Source: Trichomonas vaginalis G3
Lineage: Eukaryota; Parabasalia; Trichomonadida; Trichomonadidae
DNA: 64,000 bases
Reading direction: 5' to 3'
Assembly: GCF_026262505.1 (NCBI RefSeq)
Contig: NC_067207.1
Location: forward strand, 62,001 to 126,000
The notes beneath the pieces were generated by a model. It did not search any database. It had not been told where the DNA came from and saw only the letters and a program-made list of their open reading frames with translations. Positions 9,048 to 16,806 of this stretch are shown in pieces (the first letter of the stretch is position 1; each line of letters starts with the position of its first letter). Made by a program: the position numbers and the translations under genes.

Positions 9048-9626
9048 ATGAATAGCGTAGATTTAAAAAATTTAATTGATGATTTAGTACTTAATCAAAA
9101 TTTTCTTAATTATTATGAATTAAAATCATATCTCCAAAAACATGATAACAATATAACGGGTGATGATATGGATTATTATTATTCGTATTATAAAAATGAA
9201 GTTTTGAAATATCATGATAAAATAATTTCTAAAATTAAAGACAAAATTAAAAATAATGAATATTCAAAGGGAAAAAGTAAATCACAACTTAAACAATTGA
9301 AAGATTTCAAAAATAAAGTATTAACAGAAGAAGATATTGATGAATTATATAAATTATATAAATTATATAATCCTGAGCCGCAAAAACCAAAGGAACAAAA
9401 ACAAAAGGTGCAAAACGCCCAGGTCCTTCAGACCATAAATGAAGCACAAGCTTTAATTTATGATTCATTAGTTAAACCATATTCAGCCCGACTTTTAAAT
9501 GAAGATCAACTTTTGGAATTCATCCTTCAACATAAACTCGAAGCGGGAAAGTATATCAAACCTTTATATACAGCATATTTAAAACAAATGAATAGAATAC
9601 ATCCAGAATTAATGAAGGGGGAATGA
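9048..9626 (+). CDS. Maverick hypothetical protein upstream of integrase
   Basis: A 192-residue, very lysine- and tyrosine-rich helical protein. The middle (about 108-128) is a low-complexity P/K/Q tract encoded by a segment starting GAGCCGCAAA and ending in GGTCCTTCAGACC, resembling the micro-insertions in polB. No catalytic motif seen. The stop overlaps the integrase start (ATGA at 9623-9626), an arrangement suggesting coupled expression of the two products. Function unknown; a DNA-binding or integrase-partner role is only a guess from position. Confidence 0.7.
   Translation: MNSVDLKNLIDDLVLNQNFLNYYELKSYLQKHDNNITGDDMDYYYSYYKNEVLKYHDKIISKIKDKIKNNEYSKGKSKSQLKQLKDFKNKVLTEEDIDELYKLYKLYNPEPQKPKEQKQKVQNAQVLQTINEAQALIYDSLVKPYSARLLNEDQLLEFILQHKLEAGKYIKPLYTAYLKQMNRIHPELMKGE
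9377..9434 (+). repeat. Candidate micro-insertion P3
   Basis: Starts GCCGCAAA like P1 and P2, is read in the same codon phase (CCG CAA), and ends in GGTC-CTTCA-GACC (9422-9434). Both complete copies carry it, so there is no empty site in this window to prove insertion. Confidence 0.5.
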
Positions 9627-10576
9627 AATCCAAAATCAAAGCAGATAAAATTAAACCACCTGCAACACCAAACCCTCCAACGACAGTACCTCCTCCTCCT
9701 TCAGTTAATCCTTCATCATTCACTTTATTATATCCATTTCAAACATTAAAGAAGCAAAAAGATTTTAAAAAGGATTTCAAAATATTAAATAAACCAACTG
9801 ACCCAAAAATTCAACCGTTAAAGGAAAAATTTAGTCGCCCTTCATTTGCACCATATCCATATTCATACGAAATCGATCATTTAGAATATTCAAGAGGAAA
9901 CGTTACTTATTTATTTGCCATTAACATTAACACCAGATATTTATATTGCATTCCGGTGAAAGGGAAAACAGAACAGGAAACAAGAAGAGCTATTCAATAC
10001 TTACTAGATCATGAAAGAGTAGATAATATAAGGGGTGATGGTGATAAAGGATTTCAGGCAGCTATGGCTCATTATTTCCCACAAATTAATTTTTACTTTT
10101 CATCCTCTCCATATACGTTTCATAATAAAATAGTTGATGCGGTAATGAGAACTCTTAGAGATGCGTTAGGGGTTAATGGTCAGATATACTGGGATGGAAA
10201 TCATGACTCCATCATACAGCAGTTAGTATATTATTACAATAATACATGGCATAGAACAATAAACATGAAACCGGTGGAAATGAAAAATGATATTTCAAAA
10301 GAATGGGAATATATTAGAAAGCAAATGGAAAGGTTGAATGATGTTAAACGTGAACAAATTAATTCGGGGCTCATGAATTTTAAACAAGGGGATAAAGTTT
10401 TGATTCATCTCGATTATGGAAAAACTGATAAATCAATGACAAAAAGAAGACGAAGATTTGACACAATAGCTGAATTTGTTAGATATATTAACGGCAATGC
10501 ATTAGTTGAAGTTGACAATAAATTAATAGAAATTCCGATTTATTTTATTACTCCATTATATTTAAATAATATTTAA
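9623..10576 (+). CDS. Retroviral-type DDE integrase (copy A)
   Basis: Inserts the element DNA into the host chromosome. The 317-residue protein has a proline-rich N-terminal segment (about 10-32), then an RNase H-fold core: YEIDHLEY (first acid at 85), a strand-helix run ending in RGDGDKGF (second acid near 139-141) and the NK-IV...RTLRDAL helix where the family's last acidic residue lies, followed by YYYNNTWH-T-x4-P. The C-terminus (FKQGDKVLI ... IPIYFITPLY) is an SH3/chromo-like barrel, usual for this family. Located after polB, as in many Polintons. Confidence 0.93.
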   Translation: MKSKIKADKIKPPATPNPPTTVPPPPSVNPSSFTLLYPFQTLKKQKDFKKDFKILNKPTDPKIQPLKEKFSRPSFAPYPYSYEIDHLEYSRGNVTYLFAININTRYLYCIPVKGKTEQETRRAIQYLLDHERVDNIRGDGDKGFQAAMAHYFPQINFYFSSSPYTFHNKIVDAVMRTLRDALGVNGQIYWDGNHDSIIQQLVYYYNNTWHRTINMKPVEMKNDISKEWEYIRKQMERLNDVKREQINSGLMNFKQGDKVLIHLDYGKTDKSMTKRRRRFDTIAEFVRYINGNALVEVDNKLIEIPIYFITPLYLNNI

Positions 10577-10595
10577 TTTTTTTATTTCGTAAGAA

Positions 10596-10868
10596 ATGAG
10601 TAACAACGAAGCAGTCAAGAGTCCAGACGATGAATATAAAAAGAAACTAAACAGAATTAAATCAAAAATATGTTATTACAAAAAGAAGCCACAATGTGGT
10701 GGGGTTGAAAACGATAAAGAGAGGAAAGAAATAATCGAAAAATTAGAAACTTATCGTTCAATCCTTAAACTGAGTGAAGCAAAAATAAAAGAATTTAATA
10801 GAATAAATAAATTGATTGGAAGAGATGAATTTAATAAAGATGAATTTTTAAACTCTATCCAAATTTAA
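10596..10868 (+). CDS. Small charged coiled-coil protein of the element
   Basis: A 90-residue frame 19 bp after the integrase, preceded by TTTTTTTATTTCGTAAGAAATG. It is lysine- and glutamate-rich and predicted mostly helical, with a single Cys-Tyr-Tyr patch. No family recognised. It is the last gene of the rightward arm and ends tail-to-tail with a leftward small frame. Confidence 0.6.
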   Translation: MSNNEAVKSPDDEYKKKLNRIKSKICYYKKKPQCGGVENDKERKEIIEKLETYRSILKLSEAKIKEFNRINKLIGRDEFNKDEFLNSIQI

Positions 10869-11029
10869 TTTTTATTCCTCTTCGACAACATCTCTCTTTC
10901 CATCATTACCGCATAACCACATTTTCTCAATTTTAGTGGTTTGTTATTTTTAACATGTTCTTGCATCATTTTTATCATTTCCTCCCTTGTTATGATTCGT
11001 GGTAAATTTTGAGCTTGTGGGGTATTCAT
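10865..11029 (-). CDS. Small basic protein (54 residues) of the element
   Basis: ATG at 11029 follows TTTTTATCATAA, the same start motif as its neighbours. The product begins MNTPQAQNLPRIITREEM and is Met-, Lys- and Arg-rich. It ends where the rightward arm ends, overlapping that stop by 4 bp. Its layout, a short T/R-E-E/D-[EM]-x-K/M-M helix near the ITREEM box, resembles the two small frames at 11562 and 11805, which end in LLTKDELNKMM and LLTRQQLEKLL. These may be a set of related mini-proteins. Function unknown. Confidence 0.5.
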   Translation of the reverse strand: MNTPQAQNLPRIITREEMIKMMQEHVKNNKPLKLRKCGYAVMMEREMLSKRNKN

Positions 11030-11161
11030 TTATGATAAAAATAAAAATTTGTTATCACTTATTTTATCGTGAATGTTTTTAGGTTATTCAATAATTAATT
11101 ATTTTTGAATAACTGGGAAATAAATTTACGTCAAATATGCAATTTATAAAATCTTATGTCG

Positions 11162-11244
11162 ACAGGCTACGTAGCACAGTGGTCTAAGGTGGTGTTATGG
11201 AGGGGTCAAGGTCTGTGGTTCGAACCGCGACAGCGCCGTATTTT
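11162..11244 (+). other. tRNA-like sequence with Pol III A and B boxes
   Basis: TAGCACAGTGG (from 11172) fits the tRNA A box and GGTTCGAACC (11217-11226) the B box, 45 bp apart, with a TTTT run at 11241-11244 suited to end Pol III transcription. The GC content is far above the surroundings and copy B keeps it (42840-42922). I could not fold a full cloverleaf: the acceptor and T stems do not pair cleanly. Could be a degenerate tRNA, a tRNA-like element RNA or a Pol III promoter for another transcript. Confidence 0.5.
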
Positions 11245-11561
11245 CTTATTTTCTTTATTTGTCTTGTTTGTCGTGAATAAAAAGTATCATAAAAGTGCTC
11301 TATCTTCCACGGGAATAAATAAAAATTTACTTTATTTCTTCTTTATTTCTTCTTTATTTCTTTGTTCCCGTGGAAGAAGGGTTTTGCTGTTTTTTCTCAG
11401 CCGAAATCAATGATTTTTTCATTTTTGGAATCCTTAGCGAATGAGGAATCTTTTCTCTCGTGGAAGCTTTGACCTAAAATATAATTTAGGTGAAGAGGTG
11501 AGATATCACCTGTTTTTTCACCTGTTTTTATGGTAGTAGTGAAATAAAATTTTGTTATCAG
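11245..11561. other. Non-coding convergence zone with inverted repeats
   Basis: About 320 bp between the two transcription arms. It contains a 13-bp inverted repeat (11303-11315 with 11365-11377, TCTTCCACGGGAA), a short ACCTAAA/TTTAGGT stem (11472-11491) and AGGTGA-GATA-TCACCT (11496-11511) followed by T6. The last resembles a terminator hairpin for the leftward or rightward arm. Confidence 0.55.
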
Positions 11562-11744
11562 TTATTTTATCATCATTTTATTAAGTTCATCTTTAGTTAA
11601 TAATTTGAATGGATTCGCTAATGTTCCACCTTGAGTCACAACACTTGCCCCGGCTAATTGTGAAGAACCTGGGATAAGTACTCCATGAAATGATTTCATT
11701 GGTATCATTAATTTAGAAATAGTTGGCTTAATTAATTTGGTCAT
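11562..11744 (-). CDS. Small element protein (60 residues)
   Basis: Starts with the TTTTTATCATAAATG motif. N-terminal MTKLIKPTISKLMIPM is basic and hydrophobic, a G/S/A-rich middle follows, and the end is LLTKDELNKMM. An identical frame stands in copy B at 43233-43415, which supports its reality. Function unknown; size and composition would suit a minor virion or core peptide, but that is a guess. Confidence 0.6.
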   Translation of the reverse strand: MTKLIKPTISKLMIPMKSFHGVLIPGSSQLAGASVVTQGGTLANPFKLLTKDELNKMMIK

Positions 11745-11804
11745 TTATGATAAAAATAAAATTGCATAATTTAAATTTTTTTTCTTTCTCATTTTCTCAT
11801 TTTC

Positions 11805-11939
11805 TCATTTTTCATTCTGTTTTGGTTTCAGCAACTTTTCAAGTTGTTGTCTTGTCAGTAACTTTAATTTTAACTTTGGATCAAATATTGGGTTTCCATC
11901 TTTATCTCTTCCAATAACACCATATGGTAGAATCTTCAT
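11805..11939 (-). CDS. Small element protein (44 residues)
   Basis: Begins MKILPYGVIGRDKDGNPIFD and ends in a basic helix containing LLTRQQLEKLL. ATG at 11939 follows the AT-rich start motif. The D-K-D-G-N turn looks like a beta-hairpin or EF-like loop. The frame is unchanged in copy B (43475-43609). Too short for a family call. The C-terminal helix resembles that of the 60-residue neighbour. Confidence 0.5.
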   Translation of the reverse strand: MKILPYGVIGRDKDGNPIFDPKLKLKLLTRQQLEKLLKPKQNEK

Positions 11940-12017
11940 TTATACTAAAATAAAAATTTAAATTATGCTGTTTGCTCTTTTGGAGCTCCTAAAGTTTGTT
12001 TCACAAACATTGAGCGT

Positions 12018-12878
12018 TCATTGAACTCTATACCATGCGAATACAGTCATAAATGGTGGCATGTAATCTTTACTTTGTCCCGTTGTTTGTGTATATCCTG
12101 AAACGCGATGTGTATGGTTTCCTTCTCCCTGAGTGTCACTCCAGTAACAATTTATGGCAAATTTAACATCATCTTTAACATCATATCCTTTACCTTTTGT
12201 CATTCCTGACCAATCCCAATATCTATGCTTATGCCAACCTGCTTGAGATGTGCTTAAATCTATGTAGTGACTGTGTGCAGGTAAATTTTCACCCGTAATT
12301 GTTTTACTTCCCCCTGTTTCCTTTGAAGAGTTTGCACAATACAAAAACCTGTCGACTATTTGTTCCCATGCACCAACACCAAACATTGCTTGAGGACCTC
12401 TCACATCCATAGATGTATAAATAGAACCTACTGGGTTCATTAAATCAAACATATGAGATATTATAGGATTGTCTCTTTTGAACTTAAAATATAGTGTAAC
12501 TATTTCGGGTTTCTTCTGGTTTGTGTCAGAATATTTTTTATAATATAATCTTATGTTTTCAGGGTATGTAAAATCTTGACTATAATATTTATTTTTGTCA
12601 TCTTCATAATAGTATACTATTCTCGTTTTTTCTATTGCATTATATCTTTTATATCTATAATAATCTAAATATAATGTTTGCTTTTTTGGGTCTACATGTG
12701 CGTCAACACCATAGTCATAATAATACGGTGCTGGAGCTACGTTAGACAATGTCATATCCGTCATTTCATAAACTCTTAAATATTTCTTTTGTTCGTCTCC
12801 ATATAAGTTTAAGTAGCAGTTGTTGTCTAATGGAACTTTAACTTGTGTGCCATTATTCTTTATATAGCCTACATACAT
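12018..12878 (-). CDS. Phage-tail-fibre-like receptor-binding (knob) region
   Basis: The C-terminal 140 residues follow the plan of phage tail-fibre/tail-collar tips: NPVGSIY, then FGVGAWEQIVDRFLYC, GGSKTITGENLPAHSH, further HKHR and NHTHR histidine pairs, and a final DYMPPFMTVFAWYRVQ. In phages this kind of domain forms trimeric, often metal-binding tips that touch the host. The first 140 residues are Tyr-rich beta-type. Directly upstream on the same strand lie 39-bp repeats encoding a coiled-coil stalk and then a head-end piece, the order of a fibre. Inferred role: vertex fibre of a virus-like particle. The wider fibre region is broken. Confidence 0.75.
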   Translation of the reverse strand: MYVGYIKNNGTQVKVPLDNNCYLNLYGDEQKKYLRVYEMTDMTLSNVAPAPYYYDYGVDAHVDPKKQTLYLDYYRYKRYNAIEKTRIVYYYEDDKNKYYSQDFTYPENIRLYYKKYSDTNQKKPEIVTLYFKFKRDNPIISHMFDLMNPVGSIYTSMDVRGPQAMFGVGAWEQIVDRFLYCANSSKETGGSKTITGENLPAHSHYIDLSTSQAGWHKHRYWDWSGMTKGKGYDVKDDVKFAINCYWSDTQGEGNHTHRVSGYTQTTGQSKDYMPPFMTVFAWYRVQ

Positions 12879-13013
12879 TTCATTGTTATTTTTCGGAATG
12901 AGTTTATACCGTATACCATTTCTTAAGGACTGTACAAACTCCCATCTAAAATATTTGTTTTCTTCATTGACAGAAAAGTCGCCAACAATAGTTTCAATAT
13001 TTTTTGTTCCAAC

Positions 13014-13535
13014 TAAACTTTGGTATATTTCGTTAACAAATGATATATCTGCTTTCTTTGCTAACTCATCGTTAACATATTCCTTATCTGCCTTCTTTGC
13101 TAACTCATCGTTAACATATTCCTTATCTGCTTTCTTTGCTAACTCATCGTTAACATATTCCTTATCTGCTTTCTTCCCTAACTCATCGTTAACAAATGAT
13201 ATATCTGCTTTAAGGTCTAAACATTCTGAAACCCATCCTGTATCAGCTTTAGTTTTAAGAATCTTCGATGTCCGTTCATGATACCATTCAACCCTTTCTA
13301 TAATTTCATTATCTTTTTCATTAACATATTCCTTATCTGCCTTCTTTGCTAACTCATCGTTAACATATTCCTTATCTGCCTTCTTTGCTAACTCATCGTT
13401 AACAAAGTTATCTGCTTTCTTTGCTAACTCATCGTTAACATAAGTTTTATCTGCTTTCTTTGCTAACTCATCGTTAACAAATGATTATCTGCTTTCTTTG
13501 CTAACTCATCGTTAACATATTCCTTATCTGCTTTC
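13014..13535 (-). repeat. 39-bp tandem repeats encoding a coiled-coil fibre stalk
   Basis: Read on the minus strand, near-exact 39-bp units encode ADKEYVNDELAKK (13 residues). They form two blocks (about 13014-13200 and 13321-13535) separated by a unique 120-bp stretch. Phage tail fibres commonly carry repeated -K-YVD-x-LA-K- units in their trimeric stalks. The region is part of the fibre module; it is broken. Confidence 0.75.
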
Positions 13536-13873
13536 TTCATTATGTCATTTAGGAAACCTTTTATGAATTCCTCATTTAAATTAAATCTTCCAATCTTCAA
13601 AACTTTAGGAAATGCATTTAATGCGTAATATCTTTGTTCTTCTGGTGGAATTGATGTTATATCATCCGTTATTCCTTTAATTTTTGAATTCATAAATAAA
13701 ATTTCTTTTATATTTGATATCACTGCACCACCTTTGCAAACGAATTCGAAATGGTCATTTTTCAATACTATCTCCAAATCTCCATATTTCAACATTTGCG
13801 TTTGTTCTGCCGTCTTTGAATTATATGCATATATGGCGTATGTAATGGTCTGTGGTTGCTGTTGTTTAATCAT
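13463..13873 (-). CDS. N-terminal part of the fibre-like module
   Basis: Starts MIKQQQPQTITYAIYAYN after an ATTTATTTTTAAATCGTAATAA start motif. About 95 residues of mixed alpha/beta sequence lead into the first ADKEYVNDELAKK stalk repeats. By analogy with tail fibres this end would anchor the fibre to the particle. No family recognised for the head domain itself. Part of a broken region. Confidence 0.6.
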   Translation of the reverse strand: MIKQQQPQTITYAIYAYNSKTAEQTQMLKYGDLEIVLKNDHFEFVCKGGAVISNIKEILFMNSKIKGITDDITSIPPEEQRYYALNAFPKVLKIGRFNLNEEFIKGFLNDIMKKADKEYVNDELAKKADNHLLTMS

Positions 13874-13897
13874 TTATTACGATTTAAAAATAAATAT

Positions 13898-14635
13898 TTA
13901 ATCTGTTATCTCATCAGCTATTTTTTCTATTTGAAATTGCCATAATATTTCATTCATAAATTCTAAATCACAATCAAATAGGTCAGTTATTCTAAATTTA
14001 ATATTTGATAAATCTTTTGAATGAAGAATAAATGAATTCCCGGATAATTGAAACGGATATGATAAAGAAAATATGTTTAAGTTGATGGATAAAATGTTTT
14101 GTATTGATGGGTAAGAGTTAGGGTCTAATGTTTGATGTGAAAATCTCATTGGGGTATTAACTTTATCACATTTGATTAAAATGAAATTAGAACCAGTGTC
14201 AGAATACAAAACATCCCCAACATCTTTTTCAAAATTTAATATCCCCAACAATGAACGAAGACGAGGAGTACAAAATTTAATTTTCAGCGGAAATTTAATA
14301 AGGTTATTTATTTCATCAAGTTCAAAAAGTTTATCAGGTTTTGATTTAAAATTTTCTTCATACCATACGATAAATGATTCATTTAAATAACTTAAAATCA
14401 TGTTAATATCCCATTTCGTTATCACATTATTTATATACATATCATACGTTTTTAGGTCTACGACCCCGCCGCTATGCGGCTCATGGTCATCTTTAATAAA
14501 TGATATATAATCTGAAGGGTCTAAAAGAATGGGATTAAATTTACCACTCACAGAAACGAGAGTAACATTATAAATTCCGCTAACTGTTAAATTTAATTCA
14601 CAGTTATTATTCGAAATAATATTGATAATTGACAT
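13898..14635 (-). CDS. Element hypothetical protein, possible minor capsid component
   Basis: A 245-residue frame, unchanged in copy B (45555-46292). The N-terminus (NCELNLTVSGIYNVTLVSVSGKFNP) is beta-rich, the rest mixed. A GC-rich palindrome (14455-14480) lies inside it and encodes the HEPHSGGVVD turn. Its place among virion genes suggests a structural role, perhaps a penton-type or fibre-anchoring protein, but I see no diagnostic motif. Its start lies only 21 bp from the divergent start at 14657. Confidence 0.65.
   Translation of the reverse strand: MSIINIISNNNCELNLTVSGIYNVTLVSVSGKFNPILLDPSDYISFIKDDHEPHSGGVVDLKTYDMYINNVITKWDINMILSYLNESFIVWYEENFKSKPDKLFELDEINNLIKFPLKIKFCTPRLRSLLGILNFEKDVGDVLYSDTGSNFILIKCDKVNTPMRFSHQTLDPNSYPSIQNILSINLNIFSLSYPFQLSGNSFILHSKDLSNIKFRITDLFDCDLEFMNEILWQFQIEKIADEITD
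14455..14480 (-). repeat. GC-rich palindromic segment P4 inside a virion-type gene
   Basis: GGTC-TAC-GACC (14455-14465) and GCCGC-TAT-GCGGC (14468-14480). Read on the minus strand it holds AGCGGCGGGGTCGTAGACC, 18 of 19 bases identical to the 3' half of P1 in polB (AGCGGCGAGGTCGTAGACC). Present in copy B too, at about 46112-46137. Confidence 0.72.
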
Positions 14636-14656
14636 TTTTTTATTACGATTAAAAAT
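14636..14656. promoter_or_regulatory. 21-bp bidirectional start region
   Basis: Only 21 bp separate two divergent start codons. Both strands read as T-tract then AT-rich AATAAA/TTAAAAAT up to ATG, so the same few bases must serve both genes. It is identical in copy B. Confidence 0.6.
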
Positions 14657-15136
14657 ATGGTAAAGCGTTATTTTCCAGTGATAAATAAAACTAGAATAAG
14701 ATTACCTCAAGAATTCATAAATTCAACGAATAAGAAATTCATTCATGTTATAAATTTTAGTGTTTTCAGAAAATATGAGTCGATGTCATATTCATCATCA
14801 GGTTATATTTCACTTCATTCAAATTTAGTTCAATCAAACCCATATAATGACCATTTCATAAGATTTTCAGATGGTATTAAAAATGTAATTGATAGATTAA
14901 AATATGAACAGATTGACAATATCGAATTTTTGGAATTTTGGTTTAAATATCCCGATGGAAAAAAGATTGAAGTTAAAGATAAAGCTGATACTATAACAAA
15001 AACAATTACAATGACCGATCCGGATAGTGGGGAACAAAAAGAAATAAAACAAACGATAGAAACTGGTGAAAGGTCAATTATTATCGATTATGATTCAAAG
15101 GATTATTATTCGATAATGTTAATGCTTGAATATTAA
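14657..15136 (+). CDS. Element protein, candidate single-jelly-roll minor capsid (penton-like)
   Basis: A 159-residue frame on the plus strand among leftward virion genes, identical in copy B (46314-46793). It is beta-rich with alternating hydrophobics (FIHVINFSVFRKY, GYISLHSNLV, EFLEFWFKYPDG, SIIIDYDSKDYYSIMLMLEY). Small size, beta content and a final hydrophobic strand would suit a single-jelly-roll minor capsid protein, which Polintons are known to have. No diagnostic motif, so this is inference. Ends overlapping by 4 bp the stop of the converging neighbour. Confidence 0.55.
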   Translation: MVKRYFPVINKTRIRLPQEFINSTNKKFIHVINFSVFRKYESMSYSSSGYISLHSNLVQSNPYNDHFIRFSDGIKNVIDRLKYEQIDNIEFLEFWFKYPDGKKIEVKDKADTITKTITMTDPDSGEQKEIKQTIETGERSIIIDYDSKDYYSIMLMLEY

Positions 15137-15834
15137 ATAGCCTTAACAAAGAATTTTTCAAGTGATATTTTATATTCATCAACTATTTTATTATAAATAT
15201 CATTATATGTTAAATGAAGTTCAGTTGTTGTTCCGTTCTTTGATATCTTAATTGTGCTAATATCCTTTATAGGATTTATTTTTGCAACTGTTCCGCAGCA
15301 TGAAACCTCATCATCTATGAAAAATTGAATCTTCACGTCTGAATCTTGAACATCACAAAGAATGGCGATAATGTGAATTAATGATTCATAAGGTAAAATA
15401 ATTAAACCGGATTGGTCAATTAAATTTATTATTGAATCATAATTATCAGTTATGATATCACGGTAAATTTTCATTAATTCAGAATTAATGTCTATTTTAT
15501 ATGGCGCATTGCGACTGTAATCGTAGATTCCTGGGTTCTCGATGTTTGATGAAAGAGGTGGGGGGTATGTTGGATAAGTGGGAATTTCAACAGGTTCTTT
15601 ACCAGGTTCAGATAAAATGATTGGGTCTCCATTCTCACGGTTTTCTTCATTCTCCTCATTCTTCGGTAAGTCACGAGTTAATAAATTTGGTTGAGTTGCT
15701 GACCTTGTTAATTCAGGACTAACATTAACTTTAACATTTTGAATAATTCGTGATTTATCATCATTTACGTTATAACCAACCGTAATCTCTGCTTTTGCGT
15801 TAGTGTTCTTTTGACTAGTGAAACGTCTTCTCAT
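15133..15834 (-). CDS. Element hypothetical protein with proline-rich linker
   Basis: A 233-residue frame: a basic N-terminus (MRRRFTSQKN), an acidic E/N-rich stretch (about 58-70), a P/Y-rich linker (PTYPTYPPPL, about 87-96) and a folded mixed C-terminal domain of about 120 residues. The start follows TTTTTTATTCGAATATAAATG. An Arg/Lys N-terminus plus flexible linker would fit a DNA- or capsid-binding internal protein; unproven. The copy B homologue is broken. Confidence 0.6.
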   Translation of the reverse strand: MRRRFTSQKNTNAKAEITVGYNVNDDKSRIIQNVKVNVSPELTRSATQPNLLTRDLPKNEENEENRENGDPIILSEPGKEPVEIPTYPTYPPPLSSNIENPGIYDYSRNAPYKIDINSELMKIYRDIITDNYDSIINLIDQSGLIILPYESLIHIIAILCDVQDSDVKIQFFIDDEVSCCGTVAKINPIKDISTIKISKNGTTTELHLTYNDIYNKIVDEYKISLEKFFVKAI

Positions 15835-15866
15835 TTATATTCGAATAAAAAAATATATTTAAACTT

Positions 15867-16766
15867 TTATTTTGCTGGAACTTTTGAATCTATTATTTCC
15901 TGTATTTGTTCATGAAGTTGATTTTTAGCATTTTCATCGAAATTAATAGACCGAATATATTCATTAATTGCATTCTTATAATCATCTGATTTCTCAAATT
16001 TTCTTTTATCTGATTCCTTAACTAAATCATAAGTTAAACCTCGTTGCTGATATAATGGTTTCTTAATTAAATCTTTGAATGCTTGAGATAAAGCACCTGA
16101 TGCAATTCTTGCTACTATAATTGGTTGGAATTGCTGTTTAAGTTCATCTTTAACATTTGCGAAAACTGGATCGAATAAAGCAACTTTAAAGAATTTCTTA
16201 GCTGGAATTTCAGGTCTTAAATTTGCATATTGACCATCAAACTGGTTAGAATATCGTGGTAATCCATCCGGTCCCTCTTCAATAGCATTTAATTCTTCAT
16301 TGAAGTAAGAATATGGATTATGACGGTATGAATTAATTGGACCATTTTCACCTTCTCCAATGTATTGTTTAACAGCTTTTCCATTTTCATCAAATTGCAT
16401 AGGATAATGTTCATTATATGCTTTACGTTTAGGATAATCCGTCATTGTTAATTTATACCCATTTATGACTTTAATATTTCCTTGACCATCAGTAACGAAA
16501 ACTTCATTTATTCCATCAGGTTTTCCATTTGGACCCGTAATGTCTGCTTCGTGTGCTTCCCAATTTGGTCCGTGACGTTTGGCATATGCTTGAGCTTCTG
16601 GTAATGTTAAAACGTTTCTCATTTGTTTAACATCCTTTTGAAGACCGGCAACAATGTGGACTAATTCTTTCATTCCGTCTGGAACTTTCATAGTTCTATT
16701 ATATGCACCCTTTTTGTTTGTTCCTTGTTTTAATGGAACCTGTAGAAGATTTGCAATTTCTGTCAT
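15867..16766 (-). CDS. Conserved Polinton/virus-type virion-module protein (GPNWE-type)
   Basis: A 299-residue frame, identical in copy B (47521-48420). Residues about 85-130 read [10 protein letters not shown], then [27 protein letters not shown]: repeated Asp/Gly-rich turns. As I recall, similar GPNWE...D-G-x-x-x-V-V-x-D...NGY boxes occur in proteins of Polintons, virophages and large DNA viruses, next to capsid genes; I cannot check this here. The C-terminal third is helical and charged. It lies next to the ATPase and capsid genes, so a structural or assembly role is likely. Confidence 0.65.
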   Translation of the reverse strand: MTEIANLLQVPLKQGTNKKGAYNRTMKVPDGMKELVHIVAGLQKDVKQMRNVLTLPEAQAYAKRHGPNWEAHEADITGPNGKPDGINEVFVTDGQGNIKVINGYKLTMTDYPKRKAYNEHYPMQFDENGKAVKQYIGEGENGPINSYRHNPYSYFNEELNAIEEGPDGLPRYSNQFDGQYANLRPEIPAKKFFKVALFDPVFANVKDELKQQFQPIIVARIASGALSQAFKDLIKKPLYQQRGLTYDLVKESDKRKFEKSDDYKNAINEYIRSINFDENAKNQLHEQIQEIIDSKVPAK

Positions 16767-16806
16767 GTTTAATTATAAATAAAAAATAAAAATTAATTAT
16801 AAAAAG

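Noticed and set aside
11162-11244. A confident functional tRNA gene with a named anticodon
   Set aside because: A and B boxes are good but I could not pair the acceptor, anticodon or T stems into a cloverleaf.
11156-11413. A plus-strand frame across the tRNA-like sequence
   Set aside because: It overlaps the Pol III boxes and hairpins, starts in tRNA-like DNA, and has no protein-like pattern.
12883-13281. A plus-strand open frame with FFANSSLTYSLSA-type repeats
   Set aside because: It is the reverse-strand shadow of the 39-bp stalk repeats, which make sense on the minus strand (ADKEYVNDELAKK).
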